Shown one piece after another: positions 25,701-35,060 of a stretch of 64,000 nt of DNA. The position numbers were made by a program, and so were the translations under genes. Below the pieces are notes generated by a model. It was given only the letters and a program-made list of their open reading frames with translations, had not been told where the DNA came from and made no database searches. The first letter of the stretch is position 1. Each line of letters starts with the position of its first letter. This DNA is from Climacteris rufus (taxonomy: Eukaryota; Chordata; Aves; Passeriformes; Climacteridae): the NCBI GenBank assembly GCA_013398175.1, contig VZRZ01004576.1, positions 792,555-856,554 on the forward strand. Reading direction: 5' to 3'.

Positions 25701-28700
25701 TACAACTCTTACCAAAGGAATCCATTCACTGTTATGTTTAATATGTTCTAGAGTTCAAATCTAATTAAGTATAAGTAGTGGGTAGTTAATATGGTGATTG
25801 GACAGCAAAGTCAATAATAATATGGTATGATATTATATTATATCCTCTTTTACTTTTTAATTTTTGTTTTACTTTCTTGCTTAAATAATGTCTGTGCTGC
25901 ACACTAGCCAATACCCAAGGTAGTTGATAATAATTTACTTAAATACTGGCTTTAAACTTTCTACAGGGAATTTGCCTTGCTTTAAAAGGGAAGTTGTCCT
26001 GGAAAGCAGCATCAGCTGGCCTCCACTAAAATTCTGCTATGGTGGCTGGGCTGCTTCTGATATTTAAGCTAACTAACTTTCTTTTTAGCTAGCTCAGGTA
26101 ATTCTACCCTGAATAACAGGGCAAATACAGAGAGCAAAGGTTTAGGGGTCGGATGGGGCAGATCTTGTGTACTCAGCAATTTTCAGAAATACATGTTGCA
26201 TTTGAGAGTTAAACTTCCATTTGATTTCCAAATCACTGAAGTAGTTATTTTATTAAGTGAGTAATTAAAAAGATGACATGAATGAGTATTGTATACGGTG
26301 TGAAGGAGTAAGAGAAAGGAAATAGGCAAATGGGTGGGTAAGCATTATATAGGAAGGAATAGAAATAAAGGGAACAGGAGAGGCTGTTCTCAGTTTTAAA
26401 ACTTATACTAGAATAATGAATTAACCTGTACATGGAGTGATTACAAGTGTATATTAACATATATTATAATCTCCTTAACTTAACAGGCAGTCCAGTCTTA
26501 TATTTATATCCAAATATAAAAAGAAAACATTCAATTTCTGTTTTAAATTTTTTGTTTAGTTACTTCACGAAAGCCAAGGGATGATGAAAAAGATGGGCAA
26601 GCATACAGATTTGTGTCACGAGCTGAAATGGAGACAGATATTAAAGCTGGCAGATATTTAGAGCATGGAGAATATGAAGGAAATCTTTATGGCACCAAAA
26701 TTGATTCCATCCTTGAAGTTGTTCAGACAGGAAGGACCTGCATCTTGGACGTAAATCCACAGGTATATGATTTATAATATTACACTTCAAGTGTGGGAGT
26801 AAAACGTTGAAGAGGTGAAAATGCATACCTTTAAATTGGAAGGCTGCTTATCTGGTTTCAAGATTACAGTTATCAACTGGATTCTTGTGTTTGTGGCACT
26901 TAGTTGGAATGAGTTAGAAAGATGGAAAAAACCCAGCTTAAAATTCTGCATTAAAGAGGAGTCTTACAGAGTAGTAAATAGTCTTTTTAACCAAGGAAAG
27001 AATGATGCTGAGCATTTCAAAAGGTAGTGTAGGAGTTTCTAAAATAGGAAGACGAATCCTCACTGTTCCTGCCCATTGTAATAGATCAGTTTTGCAGTGC
27101 CCCTTAAGTAACGGGGACATGTGATGAATCATTCTCAAACTCTGGGTGTTTTTTTTTTCTTTTTCTTTGCCTCTAGGCCCTGAAAATACTGAGGACTTCA
27201 GAATTCATGCCCTATGTGGTGTTTATTGCTGCTCCAGAGTTGGAGACTTTGCGAGCTATGCACAAGGCTGTGGTAGATGCTGGAATTACAACCAAACTTC
27301 TCACTGTAAGCAGATAATTTCTTATTTAGTTTGCTTTGAACCAGATGCTAGATTTTTTTTTAATTCTTTACCTTTCATTTTAGATGGAATTTGTTCTGAG
27401 ATTAATGTCTCTAAGAAAAGTTAGGCAAGACTTTTGCTTATTACCTAGTAGTAAGTTAATCAAATACTATGTATAAGGAAGATTGCTTCTTTCTTAAAAA
27501 TAGACCTCTTACAGAGAAGTGTTGATTACAAAAATTACTTGTAATGTGTACTTTGGGAAGTGCCACCTTTGATTATTTGCAGCAAATGATAGCTATTTCA
27601 TGGTGGGAGCTGTTCTTTTATGCAGGTGTCCTTCCTTCACTTCCCCCATATTCCTCTCCTCCCCCCCAAATTTTTGTTCTAGTTTGTCTTATAATACATA
27701 TGGGCTTTAAGAATGGAATCTGTAATGTTTGGGAAAGATATTGCAGCTTGTGTCAAAAAAAGACAAAGCAGAAAACCCCATCAAACAAACCAACCAACCA
27801 ACAACAACAACAAACCCACACAGACAACCAGGACTGCAGGTAGTCCTTGTTTTCACCCCTGCAGCAGCAAATGCTATGCTGAGAATGGCTGAGAGCTGCT
27901 AGAATAGGAAGTGTTGAACAGCTTCTCTTCCCCTAAAGTTCCTTGGATTTGTCATAAAAAGTGCAGTGGCACATTTTGTTCATTAGATCTTCCCTCCTTT
28001 AGTGAGACACAATGTATAGCAGAGGGAAATGAGACATACTTCCTCCACTGCAGCAAATTATAAATATTCTGTGTGGGCATGAACTTTCCAGCTGCAGGAG
28101 CAAAGCACAAAAAGCCAGATGGAGCAGTTCAGCTTCCCCAGTGGAGAGAAGCCGGGGTTTGCTGATGGCTCACAGCGATAGTGCTGCAGCGTAGTAGGAA
28201 TATCTTGAAAAATGCTGACAGGGCATTCAAAGCTATGAAATGGGGGGTGGGTTAGTATTTCCACTAAATGAGTACATGATTTTTAGTCATGGGTTCTGGT
28301 TATTGTGTGTTCTAGTATCTCTGTGAATGCCCAGCCATTCCCCTTTCCTGCCCCAAATGAACCTGAATTTTGTGGTGCATCCACAAGAAGGCAAGGTTAA
28401 AACTGTCCAAACAAGTATACAAATAATTTCCTGCATTTCCTAATATTTGCTTCCCTAAGGGACATCCTTGCCTCTGTATTACTTCTTATGAATAATAAAG
28501 AGCATAGTTAAATTTCAAATATGCATTTATGTGTCTTTTCAGATTCTGAATTGCATCCGTGCACCTGTATATAGAGTCTGATTTCCTACTTCATATTCCT
28601 GTGCTTCCTGAACAAATGAAAAACAAATGTCATTTAAAGTATTGCAGTCTGATTGTTAGTGGGTCTGGCTGTATTATTACTAGCATCCTAAGCCATTCCA

Positions 28701-29784
28701 TTACAAAAATTCTGGCTCTTGTGGTCATACATTTACTTGGCTCCTTCATTTATTGTGAAGGAAAAGCTATTGACAAACTTAGTTTTTCATTTTGGCTTTT
28801 GTATTGACAACTGTATCAGGCCTTGAAAATATTAAAATAAACACGTAAAAGGGGACAAAGCTCATAACTGCCTAAAAAAAAATGCTGTTGTGCAAAATGG
28901 AGAAGAATTTTTAAAGAATGTAGGACTAATAAAACACAAAAATGTGCCCAGAGGCACTTTATAAAGGCTTCATAATGTAGGAATATAAATTTCCTGCATA
29001 GCTTGCAGCTCATGTCATGACTACAATTATGCAGCAGTGGTTTACAAATGAGGGACTGATGTCAGGTGAACAAGGCTGGAATGTTGTCTCTAAAGGCCAT
29101 ATGGTGTTCTAGAGCTTTATTGTGCTAGAAATTGTCTTTCATTTCATACTAATTTAAAATCTTGGATTCTTGGTGCTTTCTGTGGAAATAAAAGGGGCAC
29201 AAACATATTTACAAAACTGATTGACTCAGTCATACCTAAAGCATTAATTTTACTCTGGTTGGCTCATCAGTTGCACACAGTGCCCATTGTGCATACCAGC
29301 CCAAGTTTACGTGCTTCTATTGATTTTCCTCAAAATTGCAAGACTGGCAAACATTTGCTTGCCATATTTAACATTACTGACACGGCTCATAACTTTCTCA
29401 GCGCTTTCAATGTATTTTAGCTACTGGGTGAATTCACTATAAATGAAAATTTTCCTTCTTTTTAAAATATGTTCAGTGTTTAGCTTTAGATAGGCGGTTG
29501 CAGTATGTACTGAAGGGATCTTCTGTATCTATAAGGATTTGCCGAGTCTTAGCTTTAAATCTTCAGTAAGACTTAGATTTAATCATCCTTCAAAACCTCT
29601 TGCACAGGACACCGATTTGAAAAAAACAGTGGACGAGAGTGCGCGGATCCAGCGAGCCTACAACCACTACTTCGACCTGACCATTGTCAACGACAACCTG
29701 GACAAGGCCTTCGAGAAGCTGCAGTCGGCCATCGAGCGGCTGCGCCTGGAGCCGCAGTGGGTGCCCATCACCTGGGTCTACTGA
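4628..29784 (+). CDS. PALS2: PALS2 (MPP6), MAGUK scaffold protein, complete coding region in 11 exons
   Basis: Joined exons 4628-4744, 9566-9718, 17953-18105, 18627-18854, 20042-20173, 22153-22252, 22784-22852, 23838-23999, 26560-26762, 27177-27305 and 29608-29784 give 1623 nt: 540 codons plus TGA, the same length as human PALS2. All junctions are GT-AG and phases match. The order is L27 (about 1-48), L27 (about 49-106), PDZ (about 130-209), SH3 (about 215-284), lysine-rich HOOK (about 285-318) and GK (about 338-525). Known for the family: L27 domains bind LIN7 and other L27 partners, PDZ binds C-terminal tails of membrane proteins, and the GK domain is a catalytically inactive phosphopeptide or protein binder. 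The protein acts at the cytoplasmic face of lateral membranes. I saw no frameshift or internal stop, so the gene looks intact. The closest paralogue is PALS1 (MPP5), but the opening residues MQQVLDNLTDLP and the total length fit PALS2. Confidence 0.97.
6716..7110 (-). mobile_element. CR1 LINE fragment, 3' end
   Basis: Read on the + strand it opens TAGAATCACAGAGTAGG and then GGTTGGAAGGGACCTTTAAT, the reverse complement of the CR1 3' terminus. It continues through the CR1 3' region to CATCCAGACTTAACAACCCC. The copy is 5'-truncated, diverged and antisense to PALS2. The right boundary is approximate. Confidence 0.9.
8514..9065 (-). mobile_element. CR1 LINE fragment, 3' end
   Basis: It begins GAATGACAGGGTGGTTGAGG, then GGAAGGAACCTCTGGAGAGC, matching the reverse complement of the CR1 3' end. 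It includes the typical GGGCAACCTGTGCCAGTGCT and TTCCTGATGTTCAGACAGAG stretches. It is 5'-truncated at about 550 bp. The 242-codon + strand frame across it is incidental. Confidence 0.93.
9566..9718 (+). CDS. PALS2: PALS2 coding exon 2 (residues 40-90, L27-1/L27-2)
   Basis: The exon has 153 nt, 51 codons, phase 0 at both ends. It encodes AHERLEDSKLEAVSDNN and ends EPHFQ before a CAG|GTGCCA donor. This segment joins the first L27 domain to the second. In the MPP family L27 domains form heterotetramers with partners such as LIN7 proteins. Skipping this exon would keep the reading frame but remove most of the partner-binding helices. Confidence 0.96.
11973..12178 (-). mobile_element. Short CR1 LINE fragment
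   Basis: It reads TAGAATAGTTCAGTTAGAAG, then GGGACCTGTGGTGATTATCC, and later GAGCCTGTTCCAGTGTTTGA, all CR1 3'-end signatures in minus orientation. About 200 bp remain. Confidence 0.85.
17071..17157 (-). mobile_element. Very short CR1 LINE 3'-end fragment
   Basis: It opens TCACAGAATGGTTTGGGTTG, then GAAGGGACCTTAAAAATCAT, the best match in the window to the CR1 terminal sequence. Fewer than 100 bp are recognisable. Confidence 0.9.
17953..18105 (+). CDS. PALS2: PALS2 coding exon 3 (residues 91-141, end of L27-2 to start of PDZ)
   Basis: The exon is 153 nt, 51 codons, phase 0 at both ends. It encodes SLLEAHDIVASKCYDS, which ends the second L27 domain, then a serine/proline linker (SPPSSPEVNNSS). 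It finishes with IRILGIHKRAGEPL, the first PDZ strand and the residues before the carboxylate-binding loop. The acceptor is CCTTTGCAG and the donor is CTG|GTAAGT. The linker's serine-proline pairs are possible phosphorylation sites, which is inference only. Confidence 0.97.
18106..18626 (+). other. PALS2: Short PALS2 intron (521 bp)
   Basis: The intron is AT-rich with no repeat-family match. Its last 22 bases contain a copy of the first bases of the following exon (see finding at 18605-18638). Nothing else was recognised. Confidence 0.9.
18627..18854 (+). CDS. PALS2: PALS2 coding exon 4 (residues 142-217, most of the PDZ domain)
   Basis: The exon is 228 nt, 76 codons, phase 0 at both ends. 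It begins GVTFRVENNDLVIARI and continues with LLHVGDIIKEVNG, the typical PDZ pattern of a second strand followed by the GD-I-x-x-V-N-G loop. It ends SYRDTVIPQQ, leading to SH3. PDZ domains of this group bind hydrophobic C-termini of membrane proteins. The acceptor reads CCTCTTTCAG and the donor CAG|GTCAGT. Confidence 0.97.
18855..20041 (+). other. PALS2: PALS2 intron (1.2 kb)
   Basis: The intron is AT-rich with no CR1 and no supported exon. It holds a run of nine A near 19069 and a doubled AAGTAATT unit near 19720-19735. It ends TTTTTACACATTGCAG before the SH3 exon. Confidence 0.85.
20042..20173 (+). CDS. PALS2: PALS2 coding exon 5 (residues 218-261, first part of SH3)
   Basis: The exon is 132 nt, 44 codons, phase 0 at both ends. 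It encodes VFVKCHFDYNPYNDNLIPC, the MAGUK counterpart of the SH3 ALYDY strand, then GLKFSKGEILQIVNREDPN and the WW pair (NWWQ) expected in the SH3 n-Src/distal region. In MAGUKs the SH3 folds back on the HOOK and GK parts rather than acting only as a polyproline binder. Confidence 0.97.
20174..22152 (+). other. PALS2: PALS2 intron (2.0 kb)
   Basis: This is unique AT-rich sequence without CR1. It contains a 12-base tandem doublet and a 21-base palindrome at 20845-20885, reported as a finding. The intron ends TTTTTTCCCCAG. Confidence 0.85.
22153..22252 (+). CDS. PALS2: PALS2 coding exon 6 (residues 262-295, end of SH3)
   Basis: The exon is 100 nt, entered in phase 0 and left in phase 1. It encodes ASHVKEGGSAGLIPSQFLEE, closing the SH3 fold with the G-L-I-P-S strand, then KRKAFVRRDWDNS, the beginning of the basic HOOK region. 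The acceptor is CCCCAG and the donor TCAG|GTGAGA. Confidence 0.97.
22253..22783 (+). other. PALS2: Short PALS2 intron (531 bp)
   Basis: The intron is AT-rich with a T-rich 3' end (ATTTTTTTATTTTTAG). I saw no repeat family or additional exon. Confidence 0.85.
22784..22852 (+). CDS. PALS2: PALS2 coding exon 7 (residues 295-318, lysine-rich HOOK cassette)
   Basis: This small exon of 69 nt is entered and left in phase 1, so leaving it out would keep the frame. It encodes GPFCGTISSKKKKKMMYLT followed by TRNA, with five consecutive lysines. In MAGUKs the segment between SH3 and GK is a basic regulatory region that can bind calmodulin, protein 4.1 or acidic lipids and is often alternatively spliced. 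The specific function here is inferred from the family. Confidence 0.95.
22853..23837 (+). other. PALS2: PALS2 intron carrying the only sense-oriented CR1 in this gene
   Basis: A CR1 fragment of about 480 bp in plus orientation (23079-23562) fills half the intron. The flanks are AT-rich unique sequence. The acceptor (CTCAATGTAG) is weak in pyrimidines. Confidence 0.9.
23079..23562 (+). mobile_element. CR1 LINE fragment in sense orientation to PALS2
   Basis: It contains GAGAGCTGGGACTGTTCAGC, AGCACTGGCACAGGTTGTCC and the terminal CCCATGATTCTGTGAAAG, the direct-orientation CR1 3' end. It is 5'-truncated. The left boundary is approximate. Confidence 0.92.
23838..23999 (+). CDS. PALS2: PALS2 coding exon 8 (residues 318-372, start of GK domain)
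   Basis: The exon is 162 nt, phase 1 at both ends. It encodes EFDRHEIQIYEEVAKMPPF, then KTLVLIGAQGVGRRSL, the P-loop-like strand of the guanylate-kinase fold, and ends FIVLNPTRFGTTVP. True guanylate kinases need an intact ATP-binding P-loop with a GK[ST] ending. Here the lysine position is changed (GVGRRSL), as expected for the non-enzymatic GK domain of p55-type MAGUKs. The donor is CCAT|GTAAGT. Confidence 0.97.
24000..26559 (+). other. PALS2: PALS2 intron (2.6 kb)
   Basis: The sequence is strongly AT-rich and unique. A perfect 11-bp-arm hairpin lies at 25672-25705 (see finding). A 119-codon open frame on the minus strand (24580-24939) has no recognisable domain and no supported splice or promoter context. 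Confidence 0.85.
26560..26762 (+). CDS. PALS2: PALS2 coding exon 9 (residues 372-439, GK nucleotide-binding-like lobe)
   Basis: The exon is 203 nt, entered in phase 1 and left in phase 0. It encodes TSRKPRDDEKDGQAYRFVS, the strand that in active kinases binds GMP and in MAGUKs binds phosphopeptides, then LEHGEYEGNLYGTKIDS and RTCILDVNPQ. The arginine and tyrosine pattern (SRKPR, EYEGNLYGT) is the hallmark of the GK lobe. The junction restores the split phenylalanine codon in VPFTSR. Confidence 0.97.
26763..27176 (+). other. PALS2: Short PALS2 intron (414 bp)
   Basis: The intron runs from a GTATAT donor to an acceptor with a long T-rich tract (about 27148-27176). No repeat family or extra exon was recognised. 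Confidence 0.85.
27177..27305 (+). CDS. PALS2: PALS2 coding exon 10 (residues 440-482, GK domain)
   Basis: The exon is 129 nt, 43 codons, phase 0 at both ends. It encodes ALKILRTSEFMPYVVFIAAP, the central GK strand, then AMHKAVVDAGITTKLLT. The donor is ACT|GTAAGC. About 44% of its third codon positions are G or C, like the rest of the gene and unlike the final exon. Confidence 0.97.
27306..29607 (+). other. PALS2: Last PALS2 intron (2.3 kb)
   Basis: This is AT-rich unique sequence without CR1. A low-complexity patch at about 27756-27830 is built from A runs and CAAA, CCAA and CAA units. The intron ends CAAAACCTCTTGCACAG. Confidence 0.85.
27756..27830. repeat. Low-complexity A/C-rich tract (CAAA, CCAA, CAA units)
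   Basis: Runs of A are interspersed with CAAA, three CCAA and four CAA units. This is simple-sequence DNA inside the last PALS2 intron. Confidence 0.8.
29608..29784 (+). CDS. PALS2: PALS2 terminal coding exon (residues 483-540, end of GK)
   Basis: The exon has 177 nt including TGA. It encodes DTDLKKTVDESARIQRAYNH, then YFDLTIVNDNLDKAFEKL, and the C-terminus EPQWVPITWVY, which identifies PALS2. Its base use is unlike the rest of the gene: 51 of 58 sense codons end in G or C, and CpG is frequent. The change starts within the exon, after the first dozen codons. The protein sequence is conserved, so this is a change of base composition and not of gene identity. Confidence 0.97.
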   Translation, partial: DTDLKKTVDESARIQRAYNHYFDLTIVNDNLDKAFEKLQSAIERLRLEPQWVPITWVY

Positions 29785-29808
29785 CCTGCCCAGAGCACCT
29801 CAGCCACA

Positions 29809-29814
29809 AATAAA
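29809..29814 (+). terminator. PALS2: Proximal poly(A) signal AATAAA of PALS2
   Basis: A canonical AATAAA lies 25 bases beyond the TGA stop. Cleavage 10-30 bases downstream would give an unusually short 3' UTR of about 50 nt. Use of the site is inferred. Confidence 0.45.
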
Positions 29815-32800
29815 GGCAGCAGCAGCCCATGTGACCTGTACATACTGGTGATAACCTGCAGCACCTGTGCATTTTTACTCTGTGTATATTCCAAAGTACA
29901 CTGTTCGGAATTTTTATAAAAATGTTGAAGAGAAAGTGTACTTAAATATGTAATTTATTTTAATTTTTCTAACTTTTTACAGATAACCTTTCTATTCATA
30001 TCACATGAAGGAAATGCGTTTAAGCATTTTTCTATGTTTTGATTTAGTACCTTTGCCTTTTTCATCTAAGAAACTTTCAGTCATTCACTTCAACATTTAC
30101 ATCTTGGTCTTACATTTTCACTGTGATTTAAAAAAAAGGATACTTGAAACAATTTTTGTAAAATTTGTTATTGTCAGTGTTTAACCGATCAAAAGTCTAT
30201 AGCTCTTATTAGGAAAGAACACTAATTTCTTTGGGGTTTTCTTTTCTTCTTTAAAATATAATAATTTCATGGGAGCAGAATTTTAAATATTAAAAGCAGC
30301 AACAAACAAACAGGTCCATTGCTCCAGCTTCTTTCAGCTTAATGTTGGTGCATTCCTGATGTTTCTCAAGTTCTTGATATCTCTTGATTTAGATAACTTT
30401 TGTGTAGGTTCCCTTATATCTGTCTCCTAAAATAACATAAAGCAATACCTTGCAAGCTGCTTATTAGGCTTTCTTGAGAGCCAACCTGTTAACCCATTAC
30501 AGTTGAAGTACTGACATCAGAAGGTCCTTTGCAAGGTAATGCAGTGCAATTTGAACAGTGGTGAAGTAGCTTGAGAGAGAACCTGATAATGTGGAGCCTT
30601 GTAGGTGACAAAGTTTAGGACTATTTATTCACACTTGTGAAAACACATTGCTTAAAAAAAAAAAGGCATTTTCTTTCTTAGGACATTGTTTTGTTATTTG
30701 TATAGTGATCTGTGGCTTCATTTCCTGTGATGTCTAGCTGGGTTCTAAATTATCTTTTAAGTATTTGTGTGTGATCAACTGCTGTATTTTATGAGTGTCG
30801 TGTAATGGCATTTCTGTGCTTTTTCTTACTTAGTTTTTAATTGCATTTTTCATTAGATAGCTTGTGAATGGGAAGCTTACTGCTAAAAAGCAATGTTGTT
30901 TATAAGTTTTTTGTTTTACAATGTGTTTCCTTTTCAGTGATAATTCTCCCTTTAGTGGGCTCATTGATATAATTCGTATTAGGTTCAGGTTCATGGATCA
31001 AAACTTAGGTTGATGTAAATTTCTGCTTAATGAGAACAGAAGGAAAATACAGCTTGTTGCTCAGACGAGCAGTTCTTGTGACCATGTTTTACATGACAGT
31101 GTCAGCAGTTGTAAATAGTCACATTCACCATCACATACTGGGTGAGGTGTCCAAACTGAAGCCATCTGTTTAATTTCTCTTCCATCTAGTGACAGGCACC
31201 TGGCTTCTGGATTCTTTTTCAACACCAAAGTGTGACACGGAATGCTATCAAAAGGCATCTTCCTCAGAAGTGTTTCTGGAGGAAGAGAGGCATAAGCACT
31301 GTAAACCAGCATTGCTTCCTGGGGCTCTCAAATACTTTTATGTGCACAAGGAAAAGAAAAAGGGAATTGATGCAGTATGGGAATGCTGTGTTTAAAAAAA
31401 CCTTCAAAACAGCCATATGCAACAGATGGTTTTTACACAGCCTGTAAAGTTGGTTGTTGTGGGGGAAAAGGGGCAGAGGGGACTTGAAATCCCAGTGTGT
31501 CTGGAAAATGTTAGTCAGACTTGTGTATAACACAGGAAATCTTTGTGGCTTTTAATACTGAGATTTCAGTCTTTCAGAGGGAATGTGAAATTCTCTAAGG
31601 AGAATTTGTCGCACTACTTTGTTTTATTGTTATGCTTTCCAGGATGTGTTTTCTCTGGTTTTGTTTAAGTTTGGCAGAGCTCTTAAATGTGGCACCAGCA
31701 TGAGACTTTTAGTTTCCCAGGAGACATGTTCTGTGATCCTGTTGCTCAGAGGCTGCTTTGAGAAGTGGATCAGGTGTTGTGTGTAGCAGCAAATGATAGC
31801 AGGGCTGTTGCTTGGCTGTTTCAGTGGTTTGCTTTTGGCACTCTGTGCTGAACATGACTGAACTGTGTTCGTGTATTGTGTTACAGGAGACCTCCATATG
31901 CTGTAAATAAGTTGTGCTGCCTGGACAGATATGATGCCTTTTCATTATGAGTTAGAAAAATACTCCTTTTTGTGATGCCAAAAGTGGGCTGAGTTCACTC
32001 TTCCCTAATGAATGGAATGAGAAGATTCTTCAGTTTACACATCACAGCACTTCATATTGCAAACATAACTTATTTTCCTCTTTTTTTTTTTCCAGAAGTT
32101 TACTGAACCAAACACATAAAACACAGACACCAAGGTTTAGTCAAGGCCTCTCTCTGCTCCTTCTGCTTCCATCCCAGGCAGAATACTGTCAAGAGAGTCT
32201 CCCTAGTTAGCAATCTCCAAACCAGCAGTGTATCTGCAAAAGCTTAAAGCTTTAGTGTTGCTGCAGGTTCACACCATGGGCTTAAATCAGGCAGTGGAGC
32301 CTGGTGGCTGAGCTTGGGGGGTGGTGCTGGTGTAGGTGGCCATGAGCAGTGCAGTTCTGAAGCAGGAAGAGAAGATGGCTTGCTTGGGTTGACACAAAGA
32401 TCGTGACCAAGTATCTGCAGGTTTGATTTGGATGTCTGAATCCTGGGTTGGGGGAAAAACAGCCCAAACCCAAACTCCACACCCCTTGCATCCGTATGTT
32501 AAATCTGGAGGGTTCACATTGGCATGTTTAATGGTGAGAGGGGGAGAGAGGTTGGTTTGTTTCTTTGCAGTGGTGGGCTTTGGTTTTGTTTTTTAGCAAA
32601 ATCAGATTTTCATCAAATGCTCTGCTTAGTTTGTCACTACCTGGTAGGATGACTGGGATAAGAGTAACAGTTACTTTTTTTGAAAAAGAATGTTCTTGGA
32701 GGTTCTTAAAATGCTGGTGCCATTTCAGTCACATCCCCAGCAGTGATAACCCCATCTGCCAGGGTGTGCTAGATCAGCTGTTGGACAGGGACCTGTCATT

Positions 32801-35025
32801 GTGCAATTAGGGCAGAAAAACACAAGGAAAGTCTTGTTCTGAGCAGGTGACAGCATTTCATAGAACACCCGTTTGAAGTATTTCAGAGGAAATAAAAGTA
32901 ACTGGGGTTTCATGTATCTCATTCTGTACTAAACATTCATTTTCCAGATCCTAACAGGAAAACTTTCCATTACATGTTAAGGATTACAATAGGTGTGTCT
33001 GAGCGAGGTGAAGATGCTGCTAAATGTTTAAGATATGTGGTATGTATCACAAGATAAATATTTAAGTAGTTTAGAAAAGTAAATTATCCAATAGTTGTCT
33101 GTGTATATGTTTGTATGTGGATGGTAAAACAAAAAATGCTCATGTTGGTTATCACATTACTAAGCTACCATGACTTAATCCAGAAATGTACCTGCATGTG
33201 AGACTTTAGAACTGGTACACTTCTCTACCTGGTTTATTGTGTTTACTAATGTATATTTTTCTAAATATACAGATATTTCAATCTAAAAAAAAATCTATAT
33301 TTATCTGTAATTTCTATCTGTTTTGGACAGTGCATGAGGTGCTGTAAAATTCTGTACATATAGAGACTTATAGAAGAAATACTGTAGTTGCCCTGTGAAT
33401 GAAAAGTTATACATAGAAGTACAGTCAGTATGCCAAGACCTGTAAGTTATTTCCCTGAAGTCACCAAAAATCCCCTTGAGAGTGCACCAGGCTCAGCTTT
33501 CCTGTAAATACTCTGGTGCACGTGTATCCAGACCTTGCTGTCTCTAAATGTTACAGCAGGTCTACTTCAGTCTACTTCTACAGCATCATGTGACAAGATG
33601 CAGTCCAGTTTAGTGGGATAATTATAACGGAATATGTGATCTTGCATAGATTTATAAAGGTCTTTCAAAATGTTCTGCAAATACACAGTGAGGGTAAAAT
33701 TGGAGCAGAACCACGGACCTTTGTAGGTGAGGAAACAGACCTTTGTTTCCAAGGAAAATGGAGTTTATAACCAGTGCAGTATCCATGACTTGTGCCGTGT
33801 TCTCGGATCAGGGCAGCTCTGTGTCCTTGGTTGTACTTTTGCTTTGTGGAGCAGGATGGCAGATCAGCTTGTTGCTTTTGAATTTGTGTTTGTATTAACT
33901 GTCACATCTTGGCCAGGCTCCAACTGTGACATTTATTTCCTCATCCTCTGTACTCACTGCATCTTCTAAAATCCTACCTAAGTGACTTGCTGTACAGATT
34001 TGCCACAGCTCAGCGCTTGGGAAGTCAATGGGGTTTGGTTTTGTTTTGAAGAGGAGGATTCAGCTAAGAAATAGGAAACTTCTTTCTCTTTGAAACAGAA
34101 AACACCTGGCCAGGTACCCCCTGGAGCCCAGCTGGCCTCTCTGCTGTGCTCAAGGACCAGTGGAGAACGATGAAGCAGAATACTCTGGAAATCAGAACTG
34201 TGGGTTCTTACCTGAGCCAATATTGTGAACATCAATTCAAACTTCCTTCACCTCTCCCTTGGTTTTCCATATCTTGCTTCTCTGTTCACACTGAATCTGG
34301 AGGCTGTATCCCAGTGCAGGGACAGTGCCTCCTGCAGGAGCTGCCCCTTGGCCTGCTGTGCCAGGGGGTGCAGCTCTGGCAGCCAACAGCTGGAGCTCTG
34401 TCGTGTGTCACACAAGTCCTGTGGGCTCTTTGCTTCCTGCAGGGGTTCCTGCCTGGCCCAAGTCCAAAGAGTTCGAGTACCACGTTGTTATTGCCAAACT
34501 TCACCGTGCTACTTCTGCAGATGTGGTGAGATCACTTTACTGATGTCTGTGTACTGGGGACTGGATCAAAGATTCGTAGTCTGCTGGGCCTCTTGCCTTA
34601 AATACCCCTCAGCTCCCAGCTCCCTCCTCTCCCTGCAATAAAATCCTCTCCTGGGCCACTGAAAGGGTGTCTGTCCTTAAAGGTACTTTAATTTACTTTC
34701 TCTGGTGGGTTGTCATCACTGACAGTGCTGAGGTGAAGTCCTGGCCCTTTCTTTTTTCTGGGTTTCCTTTGTTTTTTGGCCTGTCCTTCCTAGTTTTCAC
34801 ATATGTTTAACAGGCTTATTGATGGGAATTGTCTGGGATTCTCAACTTGTGTCTTGTAGAGGAGATAGTGGTTACTATAAACAATGGTATTTAGGACTGG
34901 TGTAACTTACTGGTTTAGGCCCAAGACAGATACTAAAAATAGAGAGAAAACATTTGTAAAATAACCAGTTTTGGTTATTTTACAAGCAGCTTTGGCTTCT
35001 AATCATACTAAAAGTGTGTTCATGC

Positions 35026-35060
35026 ACATGCACACACACACACAGATATATATATATATG
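35026..35060. repeat. (CA)n then (TA)n microsatellite
   Basis: The tract reads as alternating CA dinucleotides followed by TA dinucleotides, within the presumed PALS2 3' UTR. It is likely polymorphic in length. Confidence 0.9.

Noticed and set aside
34225..34641. A cysteine-rich 138-codon + strand frame resembling a secreted peptide at first glance.
   Set aside because: No signal peptide pattern or conserved cysteine spacing, and overlapping frames are equally open.
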